A stretch of 9,325 nucleotides of DNA from Paracoccaceae bacterium (GCA_003551745.1 PUNI01000548.1:1-9325), one strand, 5' to 3'; counted from the first letter of the stretch, positions 1 through 6,483 are shown. Notes: generated from the letters alone by a model not told the origin. Numbers and translations are program-made.

Positions 1-44
1 ACATAGCTGAACAGCGACCCGCTCGTCTCGTCCGCGCCCCGCAT
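1..44 (-). CDS. Transposase of an IS5/IS1182-type element, N-terminal 15 codons only
   Basis: The minus strand from 44 reads MRGADETSGSLFSYV and then leaves the window. This matches the very conserved beginning (MRG-D-x-SGSLFSYV) of DDE transposases with a DUF772-type N-terminal domain, which usually continue with a helical domain and a DDE catalytic core of some 350 or more residues. Those enzymes cut and rejoin the element ends. The ATG (42-44 on the plus strand as CAT) is the natural start; no strong Shine-Dalgarno was identified beyond a purine-rich stretch upstream (minus-strand CCGGAGGGG at about 58-50). It is truncated only by the window edge, so intactness cannot be judged. Confidence 0.65.
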   Translation of the reverse strand, partial: MRGADETSGSLFSY

Positions 45-126
45 CCCAACCCCTCCGGAAACCGCCCAAGGGGTGGATCATGTCCCTCAACCAGCGTCCA
101 GAGAAGGGTTTTTCAGCGGCCTGTTA
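1..126 (-). mobile_element. End of an IS5/IS1182-type insertion sequence (partial)
   Basis: The left edge carries the promoter-side end of an insertion sequence whose transposase reads leftward out of the window. Two things show it: the transposase N-terminus at 44-1, and the upstream stretch whose minus strand reads as a typical end of this group, with AACAGGCCGCTGAAAAACCC between about 125 and 106. The element end is placed near 124-126, but the exact terminal inverted repeat and any target-site duplication cannot be fixed because the other end lies outside the window. The assignment rests on memory of this transposase group, not on a search. Confidence 0.6.
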
Positions 127-394
127 GCGGCCGGACGCGCGTGCAGAAATCAACGCTGCTCCGTCGAGTGGCGCAGCTGGCGCCAGTAACGCAGGAATTC
201 CTCGACATAGGCTGTGTTGATCTACAGGCGGGGCTGGCGTTGGGAGGATGATGCTGCACGGGCGTAAGCCCTCCCGAACCGAAGGAGGTCGCCATCATTG
301 CGCTCGGCCTCTGTGCTGTGGCCTCTTGCGTTCGCCCGAACACTGGGGAAGCCTACTGCGCGGCGGGTCAAGGTTGGGGCGGGAGAACGAACGA
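127..394. other. Junction region without a convincing gene
   Basis: This 268-base stretch lies between the IS end and the aldo/keto reductase. The plus frame that leads into the reductase is open from an ATG at 248 with a GGAGG before it, but the residues upstream of codon 50 are Arg/His/Gly-rich and unlike the family's N-terminus. A strong AAGGAGG at 282-288 has no ATG at the right distance (only a TTG at 298). On the minus strand, 221-153 is an open 23-codon piece bounded by stops that contains YVEEFLRYWRQLRH and ends in a TGA at 152-150; it could be the tail of a lost gene. Nothing here is firm, and the promoter of the reductase presumably lies within it. Confidence 0.5.
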
Positions 395-1447
395 ATGCGA
401 TACAGGACCCTGGGCCAATCGGGCCTGCGCGTTTCGGCGTTCGCGATGGGCACCTTCACCTTCGGCGGCCGAGGGCCCTTCGCCATGGTCGGCGCCCAGG
501 GTCCGGAGGAGGCGCGGCGCCTCGTTGACCTCTGTCTCGACCACGGCGTGAACCTGTTCGACACCGCCGACATGTATTCCGCCGGCCTTTCAGAAGAGAT
601 CCTGGGCGCGATCCTCAAGGGGCGGCGCAACCGGGTGCTAATCGCGTCCAAGGCGCGGATGCCCACGGGCGACGGGCCGAACGAACAGGGCACCTCGCGC
701 CACCATTTGATCCGGGCCTGTGAGGCGAGCCTGAAGCGGCTCGGCACTGATCACATTGACATCTACCACATGCACGAGTGGGACGGGATCACCCCCGTCG
801 AGGAGATGATGTCGGCGCTCGACACCCTGACCCGGCAGGGAAAGCTGCGCTATGTGGGCTGCTCGAACTTCTCCGCCTGGCAGGTCATGAAGGCGCTGGC
901 CGCGGCGGACCGTGCCGGTGGCGTACGCTTCGTCACCCAGCAGATCCACTACACTTTGGAAGCACGCGAGGCCGAATACGAGTTGCTGCCGCTTTCGGTC
1001 GATCAGGGGCTGGGCGTGACGGTGTGGTCGCCACTGGCGGCGGGTCTGCTGACCGGCAAGCACCGGCGCGACACGCCGGTGGCGCCGGGCAGCCGGCAGG
1101 CGTCGGGCTGGACTGAGCCGCCGATCCGCGACCTCGAACGGCTGTGGCGCATCGTCGATGTGCTGGTCGACATCGGTGCTGCGCATGGTCGCTCGGCGGC
1201 TCAGGTGGCGCTGGCCTGGCTACTGACCCGGCCTGCGGTCTGCAGCCTCGTGGTGGGGGGACGGACCGAGGCGCAGTTCACCGACAGTCTGGGCGCGCTG
1301 GATCTTGTGCTTTCCGAAGAGGACCTGGCGCGTCTCAATGCGGTGAGCCGGCCGCCCTACATCTATCCGTATTGGCACCAGGGGAATTTCGCCCGCGAGC
1401 GGTTCAGCGCGGCCGACTGGGCCATGCACGGCGATCAGCTCGACTGA
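395..1447 (+). CDS. Aldo/keto reductase
   Basis: Predicted 350-residue cytoplasmic NADPH-dependent oxidoreductase of the aldo/keto reductase superfamily (Kv-beta/YajO/Tas-like branch), which reduces aldehydes or ketones to alcohols on a TIM barrel. The N-terminal strand MRYRTLGQSGLRVSAFAMGT is typical. The catalytic tetrad is complete: Asp56 and Tyr61 in FDTADMY, Lys86 in IASKAR, His127 in YHMHEWD. The GCSNFS motif (155-160), the WSPLAAGLLTGK segment (211-222) and the cofactor-binding LVVGGRTEAQF (285-295) follow. Start chosen at 395 because the family begins here and GGGAG lies 9 bases upstream; an in-frame ATG at 248 would add 49 atypical residues. It converges on the dehydrogenase operon and is transcribed separately, so a role in the same pathway is only suggested by proximity. 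Substrate unknown. Confidence 0.9.
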   Translation: MRYRTLGQSGLRVSAFAMGTFTFGGRGPFAMVGAQGPEEARRLVDLCLDHGVNLFDTADMYSAGLSEEILGAILKGRRNRVLIASKARMPTGDGPNEQGTSRHHLIRACEASLKRLGTDHIDIYHMHEWDGITPVEEMMSALDTLTRQGKLRYVGCSNFSAWQVMKALAAADRAGGVRFVTQQIHYTLEAREAEYELLPLSVDQGLGVTVWSPLAAGLLTGKHRRDTPVAPGSRQASGWTEPPIRDLERLWRIVDVLVDIGAAHGRSAAQVALAWLLTRPAVCSLVVGGRTEAQFTDSLGALDLVLSEEDLARLNAVSRPPYIYPYWHQGNFARERFSAADWAMHGDQLD

Positions 1448-1487
1448 GCCGAAAAGGCTGGGGCAACCGGACCGGGCCGTGTGGATT

Positions 1488-1508
1488 GGGCGCCGCGCCG
1501 AAGCGCCC
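1488..1508. terminator. Weak hairpin between convergent genes
   Basis: The 63-base gap between the convergent stop codons (1447 and 1511) holds a perfect 6-bp stem, GGGCGC at 1488-1493 and GCGCCC at 1503-1508, around a 9-base loop. No run of T follows on either strand, so it is not a textbook intrinsic terminator. Its position between two converging 3' ends is the main reason for listing it as a possible bidirectional transcript end. Confidence 0.25.
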
Positions 1509-1510
1509 GG

Positions 1511-2824
1511 TCAGCGGGCGGCTGCGGCGACCAGTTCCTGCACCAGTCGCGGGACCGCGAGGTGCGGCATGTGGCCGGCCTCGGCGCAGAAATGGAGGGC
1601 CACGCGGGAGGGTAGATGCAGCGCGTCGCGCCAGTCGAGCACGCGGTCGCGCATGCCCACCAGCACATGCGGCACGGGGGCGCAACTTGCCAGCAGCGGT
1701 CGGATGTCGGCGGTCTGCACGCCGTTGTGCACCGCCAGGGTCGCCGCCCTTGCATGGCCCTCGCGCCCGGCACGCAGCCGCGCCAGTTCGGCCGTCAGCG
1801 CGGTGTCCGAGACGGGGCCGGCCTCGGGGCCGAGATATTCCAGCGCGTGGGCGAGGGTCTGGGTCGTCTCGGCCTCCAGCATCGCGCTGACGAACCGCGC
1901 GTCGAGGCCCAGCCCGATGCCGGCCGGGGCGCTCAGGATCAGCCCGGCTGCCCGCTCGCCCAGCCGCTGCGCCAGCCGGGCCGCGGCAATTGCACCGAAG
2001 GAATGGCCGAGCAGCACGCAGCGGCCGGCGGGGGCAAGCTGATCCAGCACCTCGGCCAGACAGTCGGTGACGGCGTCGAGACCGCCCATCCGCGCCCGGG
2101 TGGCGCCATGGCCGGGCAGGTCGATCGCCAGCGCGGCGATATCCTGGGCGGCAAGCTTGGCCGGCAGGTCGCGCCAGGCCAGACCATCGGCAAAAAGCCC
2201 GTGCAGCAGGACCGCTGTCACCGCTCCGGTGCCGGTCTGGCGGCAGGCGACGGGGCCGGCCGTGGTTTCGACCATCCGCAGGCCGGTGTCGGGTGCGCGG
2301 GCTCTGTCCAAGAGGGTCGCCACATCGGGTGTCTGAACCCGGCCGCGTGGCCCGCTGCCCTGCAGCCCTGCCAGGTCGAGACCGTGCCGCTGCGCAAGTC
2401 GCCGCGCCGCGGGGCTCGCGGGGACGCGGCTGCCCGGTTCGGTTGCCCCGGAAGCGGGCGGCTTTGCCCGGGGCGATGGCTGAGAGGCAGGGGCGCCGGG
2501 CGGGATCGCCGCTGCGGGGCCGGTGCTGCGCTCCTCATCACCTGTCCTGGGCCCGGTTTCTGTTCCGCCCTCGGCTTCCGCCGCGCCCTCGATCTCGGCG
2601 ATTTCTGCGTCGAGTTCCACGGTGTCGCCCGGCTGCACAAGGTGCCGCAGCAGCACCCCGTCCCGCAGCGCCGGCACCTCCACCACGGTCTTGTCGGTCT
2701 CGACCTCCAGCAGCACCTCGCCACGGCAAAAAGCGGCGCCCTCGGGCTTCAGCCATTCCACGACGCGCGCCTCGTCCATCGTCTCGCCCAGCCGGGGCAG
2801 GCGCAGGCGGGTCAGCGCGCCCAT
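1511..2824 (-). CDS. E2 of an acetoin dehydrogenase-type complex (AcoC-like): lipoyl + E3-binding + alpha/beta hydrolase
   Basis: Predicted 437-residue acyl-carrying subunit. Domains in order: lipoyl domain (about 4-79) with Lys45 in VETDKTVVEV as the lipoylation site; Ala/Pro/Gly-rich linker (80-132); peripheral-subunit-binding domain (about 133-171, VPASPAARRLA...GSGPRGRV) that would dock E1 or E3; alpha/beta hydrolase domain (about 185-437) with oxyanion HG at 208-209, nucleophile Ser275 in GHSFG, an acid near Asp393 (alternative Asp398) and His418 in AGHMPH. Standard E2s have a CAT acyltransferase domain with HxxxDG; that is absent. The lipoyl plus hydrolase architecture is characteristic of AcoC, the acetoin dehydrogenase E2, which passes acetyl from lipoate to CoA. 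Start at 2824 matches the lipoyl N-terminus and overlaps the end of the E1 beta gene by 13 bases, indicating coupled translation; a start at 2974 would add 50 non-homologous residues. The substrate may differ from acetoin, given the kinase in the operon. Confidence 0.88.
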   Translation of the reverse strand: MGALTRLRLPRLGETMDEARVVEWLKPEGAAFCRGEVLLEVETDKTVVEVPALRDGVLLRHLVQPGDTVELDAEIAEIEGAAEAEGGTETGPRTGDEERSTGPAAAIPPGAPASQPSPRAKPPASGATEPGSRVPASPAARRLAQRHGLDLAGLQGSGPRGRVQTPDVATLLDRARAPDTGLRMVETTAGPVACRQTGTGAVTAVLLHGLFADGLAWRDLPAKLAAQDIAALAIDLPGHGATRARMGGLDAVTDCLAEVLDQLAPAGRCVLLGHSFGAIAAARLAQRLGERAAGLILSAPAGIGLGLDARFVSAMLEAETTQTLAHALEYLGPEAGPVSDTALTAELARLRAGREGHARAATLAVHNGVQTADIRPLLASCAPVPHVLVGMRDRVLDWRDALHLPSRVALHFCAEAGHMPHLAVPRLVQELVAAAAR

Positions 2825-3810
2825 GCGGCCACCTCGCGGCGCATCAGGTGCAGGCCGGCCTCGGCGATCAGCCCGGCCGAGGGGATGGCCGCGCGCTCCA
2901 GGTCGGGCGAGACAGGGATGGGGATGTCCTCGCCGGCGATGCGCAGGATCGGCTCCTCGAGCTGGTCGAAGCAAAGCTCCTGCAGCCGGGCAGACAGCTC
3001 GGCGGCGACACCGCCGGTCATCACCCCTTCGCTGACCACCATCGCCCGGCCCGTGCGGCGCAGCGAGGCGACCGGCACCGCCTCGTCCAGCGGGTTGAGG
3101 CAGCGCAGGTCGATCACCTCGGCCTCGATCCCCTGCGCGGCCAGCGCCTCGGCTGCGGCCAGGCTTTCGTGCAGCATCCGCGAATAGGTGACGATGGTCA
3201 GGTCGCGGCCGGGCCGGCGCACCAGCGCGCGGCCCCAGTCGGCGTCCGGGCGGTCGCGGTCCAGCGGGCCCTTCAGGGTGTAAAGCCCCTTGTGTTCGAT
3301 GAAGACCACCGGGTCAGGCTGCACCAGCGCGGCGCGCAGCAGGTGATAGGCGTCGTTCACGGTTGCCGGCATCGCCAGCCGCAGGCCCGGCGTGTGCAGG
3401 AACCATCCCTCCAGGCTTTGCGAGTGCTGGGCGGCGGCCGACCGGCCGGTGCCGCCCTGGGTCCGCAGCACCATCGGCACGGCGATCTGGCCGCCGAACA
3501 TGTAGCGGCTCTTGGCCGCCTGGTTGCCCAGCTGGTCCATCACCAGCCCGGCGAAATCCACGTACATCAGCTCCGCCACCGGGCGCGAGCCGGTCATCGC
3601 CGCACCCACCGCGGCGCCGACGATAGCGGGCTCCGAGATCGGGGCGTCGATCACCCGCTCGGGGCCGAAACGGTCCAGCAGACCCTTCGTCACGCCATAG
3701 GCGCCGCCGTAAACGCCCACCTCCTCGCCGATCAGCAGGATCGTCGGATCGCTCGCCATGGCGTCTTCCAGCGCGGACCGCAGCGCCTCGCGATAGGTGG
3801 TCTCGGTCAT
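2812..3810 (-). CDS. E1 beta subunit, thiamine-diphosphate-dependent dehydrogenase (AcoB-like)
   Basis: Predicted 332-residue beta subunit of the E1 component of an acetoin/2-oxoacid dehydrogenase complex. It forms an alpha2beta2 tetramer with the next-upstream gene product and completes the thiamine diphosphate site. Features: N-terminal TYREALRSALEDAM, GEEVGVYGGAYGVTKGL (28-44), DAPISE (55-60) with Glu60 as the expected residue that activates the thiamine aminopyrimidine, GGTGRSAAAQHSQSLEGWF (119-137) with the conserved His129, then the transketolase C-terminal domain (about 200-325) with TYSRML and EVIDLRCLNPLD. Length and motifs are full for the family. It starts 7 bases after the E1 alpha stop and its end overlaps the E2 start, so all three are one transcription unit. 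AcoB and PdhB-type enzymes are hard to separate by eye; the AcoC-type E2 favours the acetoin-like branch. Confidence 0.92.
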   Translation of the reverse strand: MTETTYREALRSALEDAMASDPTILLIGEEVGVYGGAYGVTKGLLDRFGPERVIDAPISEPAIVGAAVGAAMTGSRPVAELMYVDFAGLVMDQLGNQAAKSRYMFGGQIAVPMVLRTQGGTGRSAAAQHSQSLEGWFLHTPGLRLAMPATVNDAYHLLRAALVQPDPVVFIEHKGLYTLKGPLDRDRPDADWGRALVRRPGRDLTIVTYSRMLHESLAAAEALAAQGIEAEVIDLRCLNPLDEAVPVASLRRTGRAMVVSEGVMTGGVAAELSARLQELCFDQLEEPILRIAGEDIPIPVSPDLERAAIPSAGLIAEAGLHLMRREVAAWAR

Positions 3811-3817
3811 GGCACGC

Positions 3818-4864
3818 TCATGCGTTCAGGATCCGCGCCAGCCGCCGGCGCAGCGGCTCGGGCGCCGGGGTCTCGGGATCGTAGACATCCTCGAACATCG
3901 CATGCAGCGGCGGCATCGTCGCCTGCACCGCGGACTCCAGCGCACGGTCCATCTCGGCGGTCGCCTCGGCGTCAAGCCGGTCCAGCGCCGCCTCGTCGGC
4001 CAACCCCTCGGCCATCAGCCGCGCGCGGGCGTTGGCGATGGGGTCGCGGCGGCGGCCTTCGGCTTCCTCCTCGGGGGTGCGATAGGGGCTCTTGTCCATC
4101 CGGGCATGGCCGTGGAAGCGGTAGGCCGAAACCTCGATGAAGCCCGGCCGGCCGGCCCTCGCCCCGGCGAAGATGTCCTGCGCGGCGGCATGCACCACCT
4201 CGACATCGGCGCCGTCGGTGCTGATCCCGGCAAGGCCGAAGGCGGCAGCCCGGGCCGCGAAATCCACCGACGCCGAGGCGCGGTCGATCCTTGTGCCCAT
4301 GCCATACTGGTTGTTGATGCAGCAGAACACCACCGGCAGCCGCCAGAGAGCCGCCATGTTCATCGCCTCATAGAGGATGCCCTGCTGCATCGCCCCGTCA
4401 CCGAAGAAGGCGACGGAAACCTGCCCCGCACCTTGATTGCGATAGCTCAGCCCGGCGCCGACAACATGCGGGATGCCCCCGCCGACGATGGCGTTGGCGC
4501 CCAGATGACCCAGGGCGCGGTCGGCGATATGCATCGAGCCGCCCTTGCCGCGGCAATAGCCGCTCTCGCGCCCGCCGATCTCGGCCAGCATCCGCGCGGG
4601 ATCGGCGCCGCGGGCAAGAAAGACGCCATGCCCGCGGTGATGTGTGGTGAAGCTGTCACCCTCCTGCATGGCATCGGTGACGCCGACGACACCTTCCTCG
4701 CCGATCGACAGATGCAGCATGGAGCCCGCGCTCTCCCCGCGCAGGAACATCTCTCCGACCCGCTCCTCGAAGCTGCGGATACGGCGCATGATGCGGTAGC
4801 GCTCGAGGGGCGCGGTGTTGCGTGCCACGGCATCTGGCGCAGCAGCGGTTTCGGGACCGGTCAA
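3818..4864 (-). CDS. E1 alpha subunit, thiamine-diphosphate-dependent dehydrogenase (AcoA-like)
   Basis: Predicted 348-residue alpha subunit that binds the diphosphate and Mg2+ of thiamine diphosphate and catalyses cleavage of the substrate next to a carbonyl, passing the acyl group to lipoyl-E2. Visible motifs: RYRIMRRIRSFEERV (22-36), HLSIGEEGVV (51-60), THHRGHG (74-80), CRGKGGSMH (104-112), the thiamine diphosphate motif GDGA (155-158) through NN (184-185), and YRFHGH in the phosphorylated/regulatory loop region. The start is a TTG at 4864: an in-frame stop lies at 4891-4889, no ATG precedes residue 26, and GAGG (4875-4872) sits 7 bases upstream of the TTG. A GTG at 4828 is possible but has no ribosome site. 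It follows the kinase stop by 10 bases. The first ~18 residues are family-variable. Confidence 0.91.
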   Translation of the reverse strand: MTGPETAAAPDAVARNTAPLERYRIMRRIRSFEERVGEMFLRGESAGSMLHLSIGEEGVVGVTDAMQEGDSFTTHHRGHGVFLARGADPARMLAEIGGRESGYCRGKGGSMHIADRALGHLGANAIVGGGIPHVVGAGLSYRNQGAGQVSVAFFGDGAMQQGILYEAMNMAALWRLPVVFCCINNQYGMGTRIDRASASVDFAARAAAFGLAGISTDGADVEVVHAAAQDIFAGARAGRPGFIEVSAYRFHGHARMDKSPYRTPEEEAEGRRRDPIANARARLMAEGLADEAALDRLDAEATAEMDRALESAVQATMPPLHAMFEDVYDPETPAPEPLRRRLARILNA

Positions 4865-4878
4865 GCGAGCAGCCTCAT
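4861..4878 (-). promoter_or_regulatory. Translation-coupling junction with a 5-codon minicistron before the TTG start
   Basis: On the minus strand the kinase stop overlaps an ATG as ATGA (4878-4875). That ATG opens a reading frame of five codons (Met-Arg-Leu-Leu-Ala) whose TGA (4863-4861) overlaps the E1 alpha start as TTGA (4864-4861). GAGG at 4875-4872 is well spaced as a ribosome site for the TTG. Ribosomes ending the kinase gene could restart directly at the TTG or step through the minicistron. The bases are plain to see; the coupling function is inferred and the minicistron may be chance. Confidence 0.4.
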
Positions 4879-6368
4879 GGGGTTTCGTTCAGGGGCTTGA
4901 GCGCGGCGTAGGCTGCGCGATAGCGGTCGTAGATCGGCGCATAGGCGTCATGGCGCGCGGCATCCGGCTCTATGGTGCTGGCGACGCGGACCATGGCTGC
5001 GGCGGCATCCTCGATCCGGTCGAACTGGCCCGCGCCCACGGCGGCCAGGATGCCCGAGCCGAGCGCCGGCGCCTCGGGCTGTTCGGGCAGTTCCAGCGGC
5101 ACCCCCAGCGTGTCGGCATGCACCTGCAGCCAGAACGGCGCCCTGGTGGCGCCACCGGCCACGACGATGCGCCGAGGCGTGAACGCCTCGCCGAAGCTGT
5201 CGACGATCAGCCGCGTGCCCATGCAGACCGACTCGACCAGCGCGCGATAGACATGGGCCGGGGTGTGCTTGAGCGTCAGCCCGGTGATGGCGCCGCGCGA
5301 CAGCGCATCTGTGTGCGGCGTGCGATTGCCCTGGAAATGGTCCTGCGCCAGCAGCCCCTCGGCCCCCGGCGGCAGCGCCTCGGCCGCGGCGTTCAGCGCC
5401 TCAAAGGGCGTGTCTGGGGCGAAATTGCGCTTGAACCACGCGATCACCGAGCCGGTGGAGGTCTGGCCGCCCTCGATGATCGGCCGGCCGGGATAGACCG
5501 CGTCCATGTAGGTGCCCCAGACCCCCGGCGCATGCGCAGGCCGGGCGGCGACGCCGAGTTGCAGATGCGACGAGCCTGTGATGAGCGCCAGTTCGCCCGG
5601 CCGCGCAACGTTGAGCCCGATCATGCCGATGAATGCGTCCGCGCCGCCCTGCACCACCTTCGTGCCCGCGGGCAGGCCCAGATGTGCGGCGGCCTCGGCC
5701 GTGAGCCCGCCAACCTCGGCGCCGGGGGCCACGATCGCGCGGGGCCATTTCTCCATCAGGTCGGCCGCATCGAGCCGCGCCAGCAGCCCCTCGGGCCAAC
5801 CGCCGTGGTCCACCTGGTAGTGCCAGCGCATCGAGACGTTGTTCAGAGACGCGCACCAACGCCCCGTCAGCCGCCAGTTCAGCCAGTCCTGGTATTCGCA
5901 GATCCGGGGTGCCGCAGCATAGATGTCCGGCTGATTGCCCTTCAGCCACAGCGCCTTCGGGATCATCCATTCGGGCGAAACCGGCCCGCGCCCGCCGCCG
6001 TTGATCCTCAGCGCAGGATCGCCCGTGGCCGCCACTGCCTCGGCCTCGCGATGCGCACGCACATCCATCCAGAGCAGCGCCGGGCGCAACGGCCGCCCGC
6101 CCCCGTCGCAGGCGACGACGGTGCAGGAGGTCGTATCGGCGGCAAGCGCCAGCACCGCGTCCGGTGCCACGCCGGAGGCCGAGAGCGCGCCGCGCACCGC
6201 GATGCCATAGGCCTGCCACCACGCCTCGGGGTTCTGCTCCGCCTGTCCCGGGGCGGGGAAATCGGTCTGATAGCTGCCGGTGCCGCTGCCGAGACTGCGG
6301 CCGTCAAGGTCGAACACATGGGCGCGCAGGCTTTCGGTGCCACCGTCGATGCCGATGACATATCCCAT
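4875..6368 (-). CDS. FGGY-family carbohydrate kinase
   Basis: Predicted 497-residue cytoplasmic sugar kinase transferring phosphate from ATP to a sugar or polyol hydroxyl. The N-terminal phosphate-binding motif IGIDGGTESLRA (5-16) and ADTTSCTVV (78-86) are typical; the catalytic base is expected to be Asp244 in QGGADAFIG; GSSHLQLG (265-272) and GGQTSTGS (300-307) line the active site; VVAGGATRAPFWLQ (402-415) is the adenosine-binding motif. Length fits the family (about 480-550). It resembles ribulokinase-like and LsrK-like members, but the substrate cannot be set from sequence. Start at 6368 is supported by GGGGAGG just upstream and by the motif position; an in-frame start at 6449 would add 27 odd residues across the operator region. 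It is the first gene of the minus-strand operon, divergent from a SorC regulator whose inducer is probably this enzyme's product. Confidence 0.92.
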   Translation of the reverse strand: MGYVIGIDGGTESLRAHVFDLDGRSLGSGTGSYQTDFPAPGQAEQNPEAWWQAYGIAVRGALSASGVAPDAVLALAADTTSCTVVACDGGGRPLRPALLWMDVRAHREAEAVAATGDPALRINGGGRGPVSPEWMIPKALWLKGNQPDIYAAAPRICEYQDWLNWRLTGRWCASLNNVSMRWHYQVDHGGWPEGLLARLDAADLMEKWPRAIVAPGAEVGGLTAEAAAHLGLPAGTKVVQGGADAFIGMIGLNVARPGELALITGSSHLQLGVAARPAHAPGVWGTYMDAVYPGRPIIEGGQTSTGSVIAWFKRNFAPDTPFEALNAAAEALPPGAEGLLAQDHFQGNRTPHTDALSRGAITGLTLKHTPAHVYRALVESVCMGTRLIVDSFGEAFTPRRIVVAGGATRAPFWLQVHADTLGVPLELPEQPEAPALGSGILAAVGAGQFDRIEDAAAAMVRVASTIEPDAARHDAYAPIYDRYRAAYAALKPLNETP

Positions 6369-6417
6369 GCGCCCTCCCCGTGATCCAAGCCGATGCTGCG
6401 TGTGCGAGACCGTTTTC

Positions 6418-6460
6418 TGCACTGCAACAAAAGTGCAATTGATGCACAACTGTGCAATAA
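6418..6460. promoter_or_regulatory. Probable operator array for the SorC-type regulator
   Basis: Five TGCA cores lie within 39 bases, at 6418, 6423, 6434, 6443 and 6453; the last three are 9-10 bases apart, about one helical turn. They form a perfect palindrome TGCACA-AC-TGTGCA (6443-6456) flanked by TT/AA, an overlapping perfect inverted repeat GTGCA-N5-TGCAC (6433-6447), and a direct repeat GTGCAAT at 6433 and 6452. This AT-richer patch stands out from its GC-rich setting and lies in the 153-base divergent region. Binding by the SorC-type regulator at 6522-7496 is the natural inference, since such regulators bind next to their own gene. A weak plus-strand -35-like TTGACG lies at 6465-6470. 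Confidence 0.55.
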
Positions 6461-6483
6461 ATCGTTGACGACCGCGCGGTCAA
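6449..6483 (-). promoter_or_regulatory. Candidate sigma-70-type promoter of the kinase operon
   Basis: On the minus strand TTGACC (6483-6478; consensus TTGACA) is followed after 16 bases by TTTATT (6461-6456; consensus TATAAT, four of six). A start of transcription near 6449 would give a leader of about 80 bases. The TGCA half-sites cover the -10 and the start region, as expected for repression. Found by eye only. Confidence 0.35.

Noticed and set aside
248..394. Longer start of the aldo/keto reductase at 248, preceded by GGAGG
   Set aside because: The extra 49 residues do not look like the family, whose N-terminus begins exactly at MRYRTLGQSG; 395 has its own GGGAG.
330..394. CACTGGGGAAGCC resembling the core of a cobalamin riboswitch
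   Set aside because: No B12-box (GCCAGGAGACC-like) sequence or surrounding conserved blocks; short chance match.
298..551. Small plus-strand frames after AAGGAGG (TTG at 298, and a frame reading ALGLCAVASC like a lipoprotein signal)
   Set aside because: No proper start for the lipobox frame, and both run out of frame into the reductase with arginine-rich shadow sequence.
2825..2974. Upstream start of the E2 gene at 2974
   Set aside because: Would overlap E1 beta by 163 bases and add 50 residues before the lipoyl domain, which starts naturally at 2824.
1616..5900. Long plus-strand open frames of 360 to 615 codons opposite the dehydrogenase and kinase genes
   Set aside because: They are antisense shadows: Arg/Gly/Pro/His-rich, no family features, while the minus strand has complete, motif-bearing genes.
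6369..6449. Upstream start of the kinase at 6449
   Set aside because: Adds 27 residues not found before the DGGT motif in the family and would place coding sequence in the operator; 6368 has a strong GGGGAGG.
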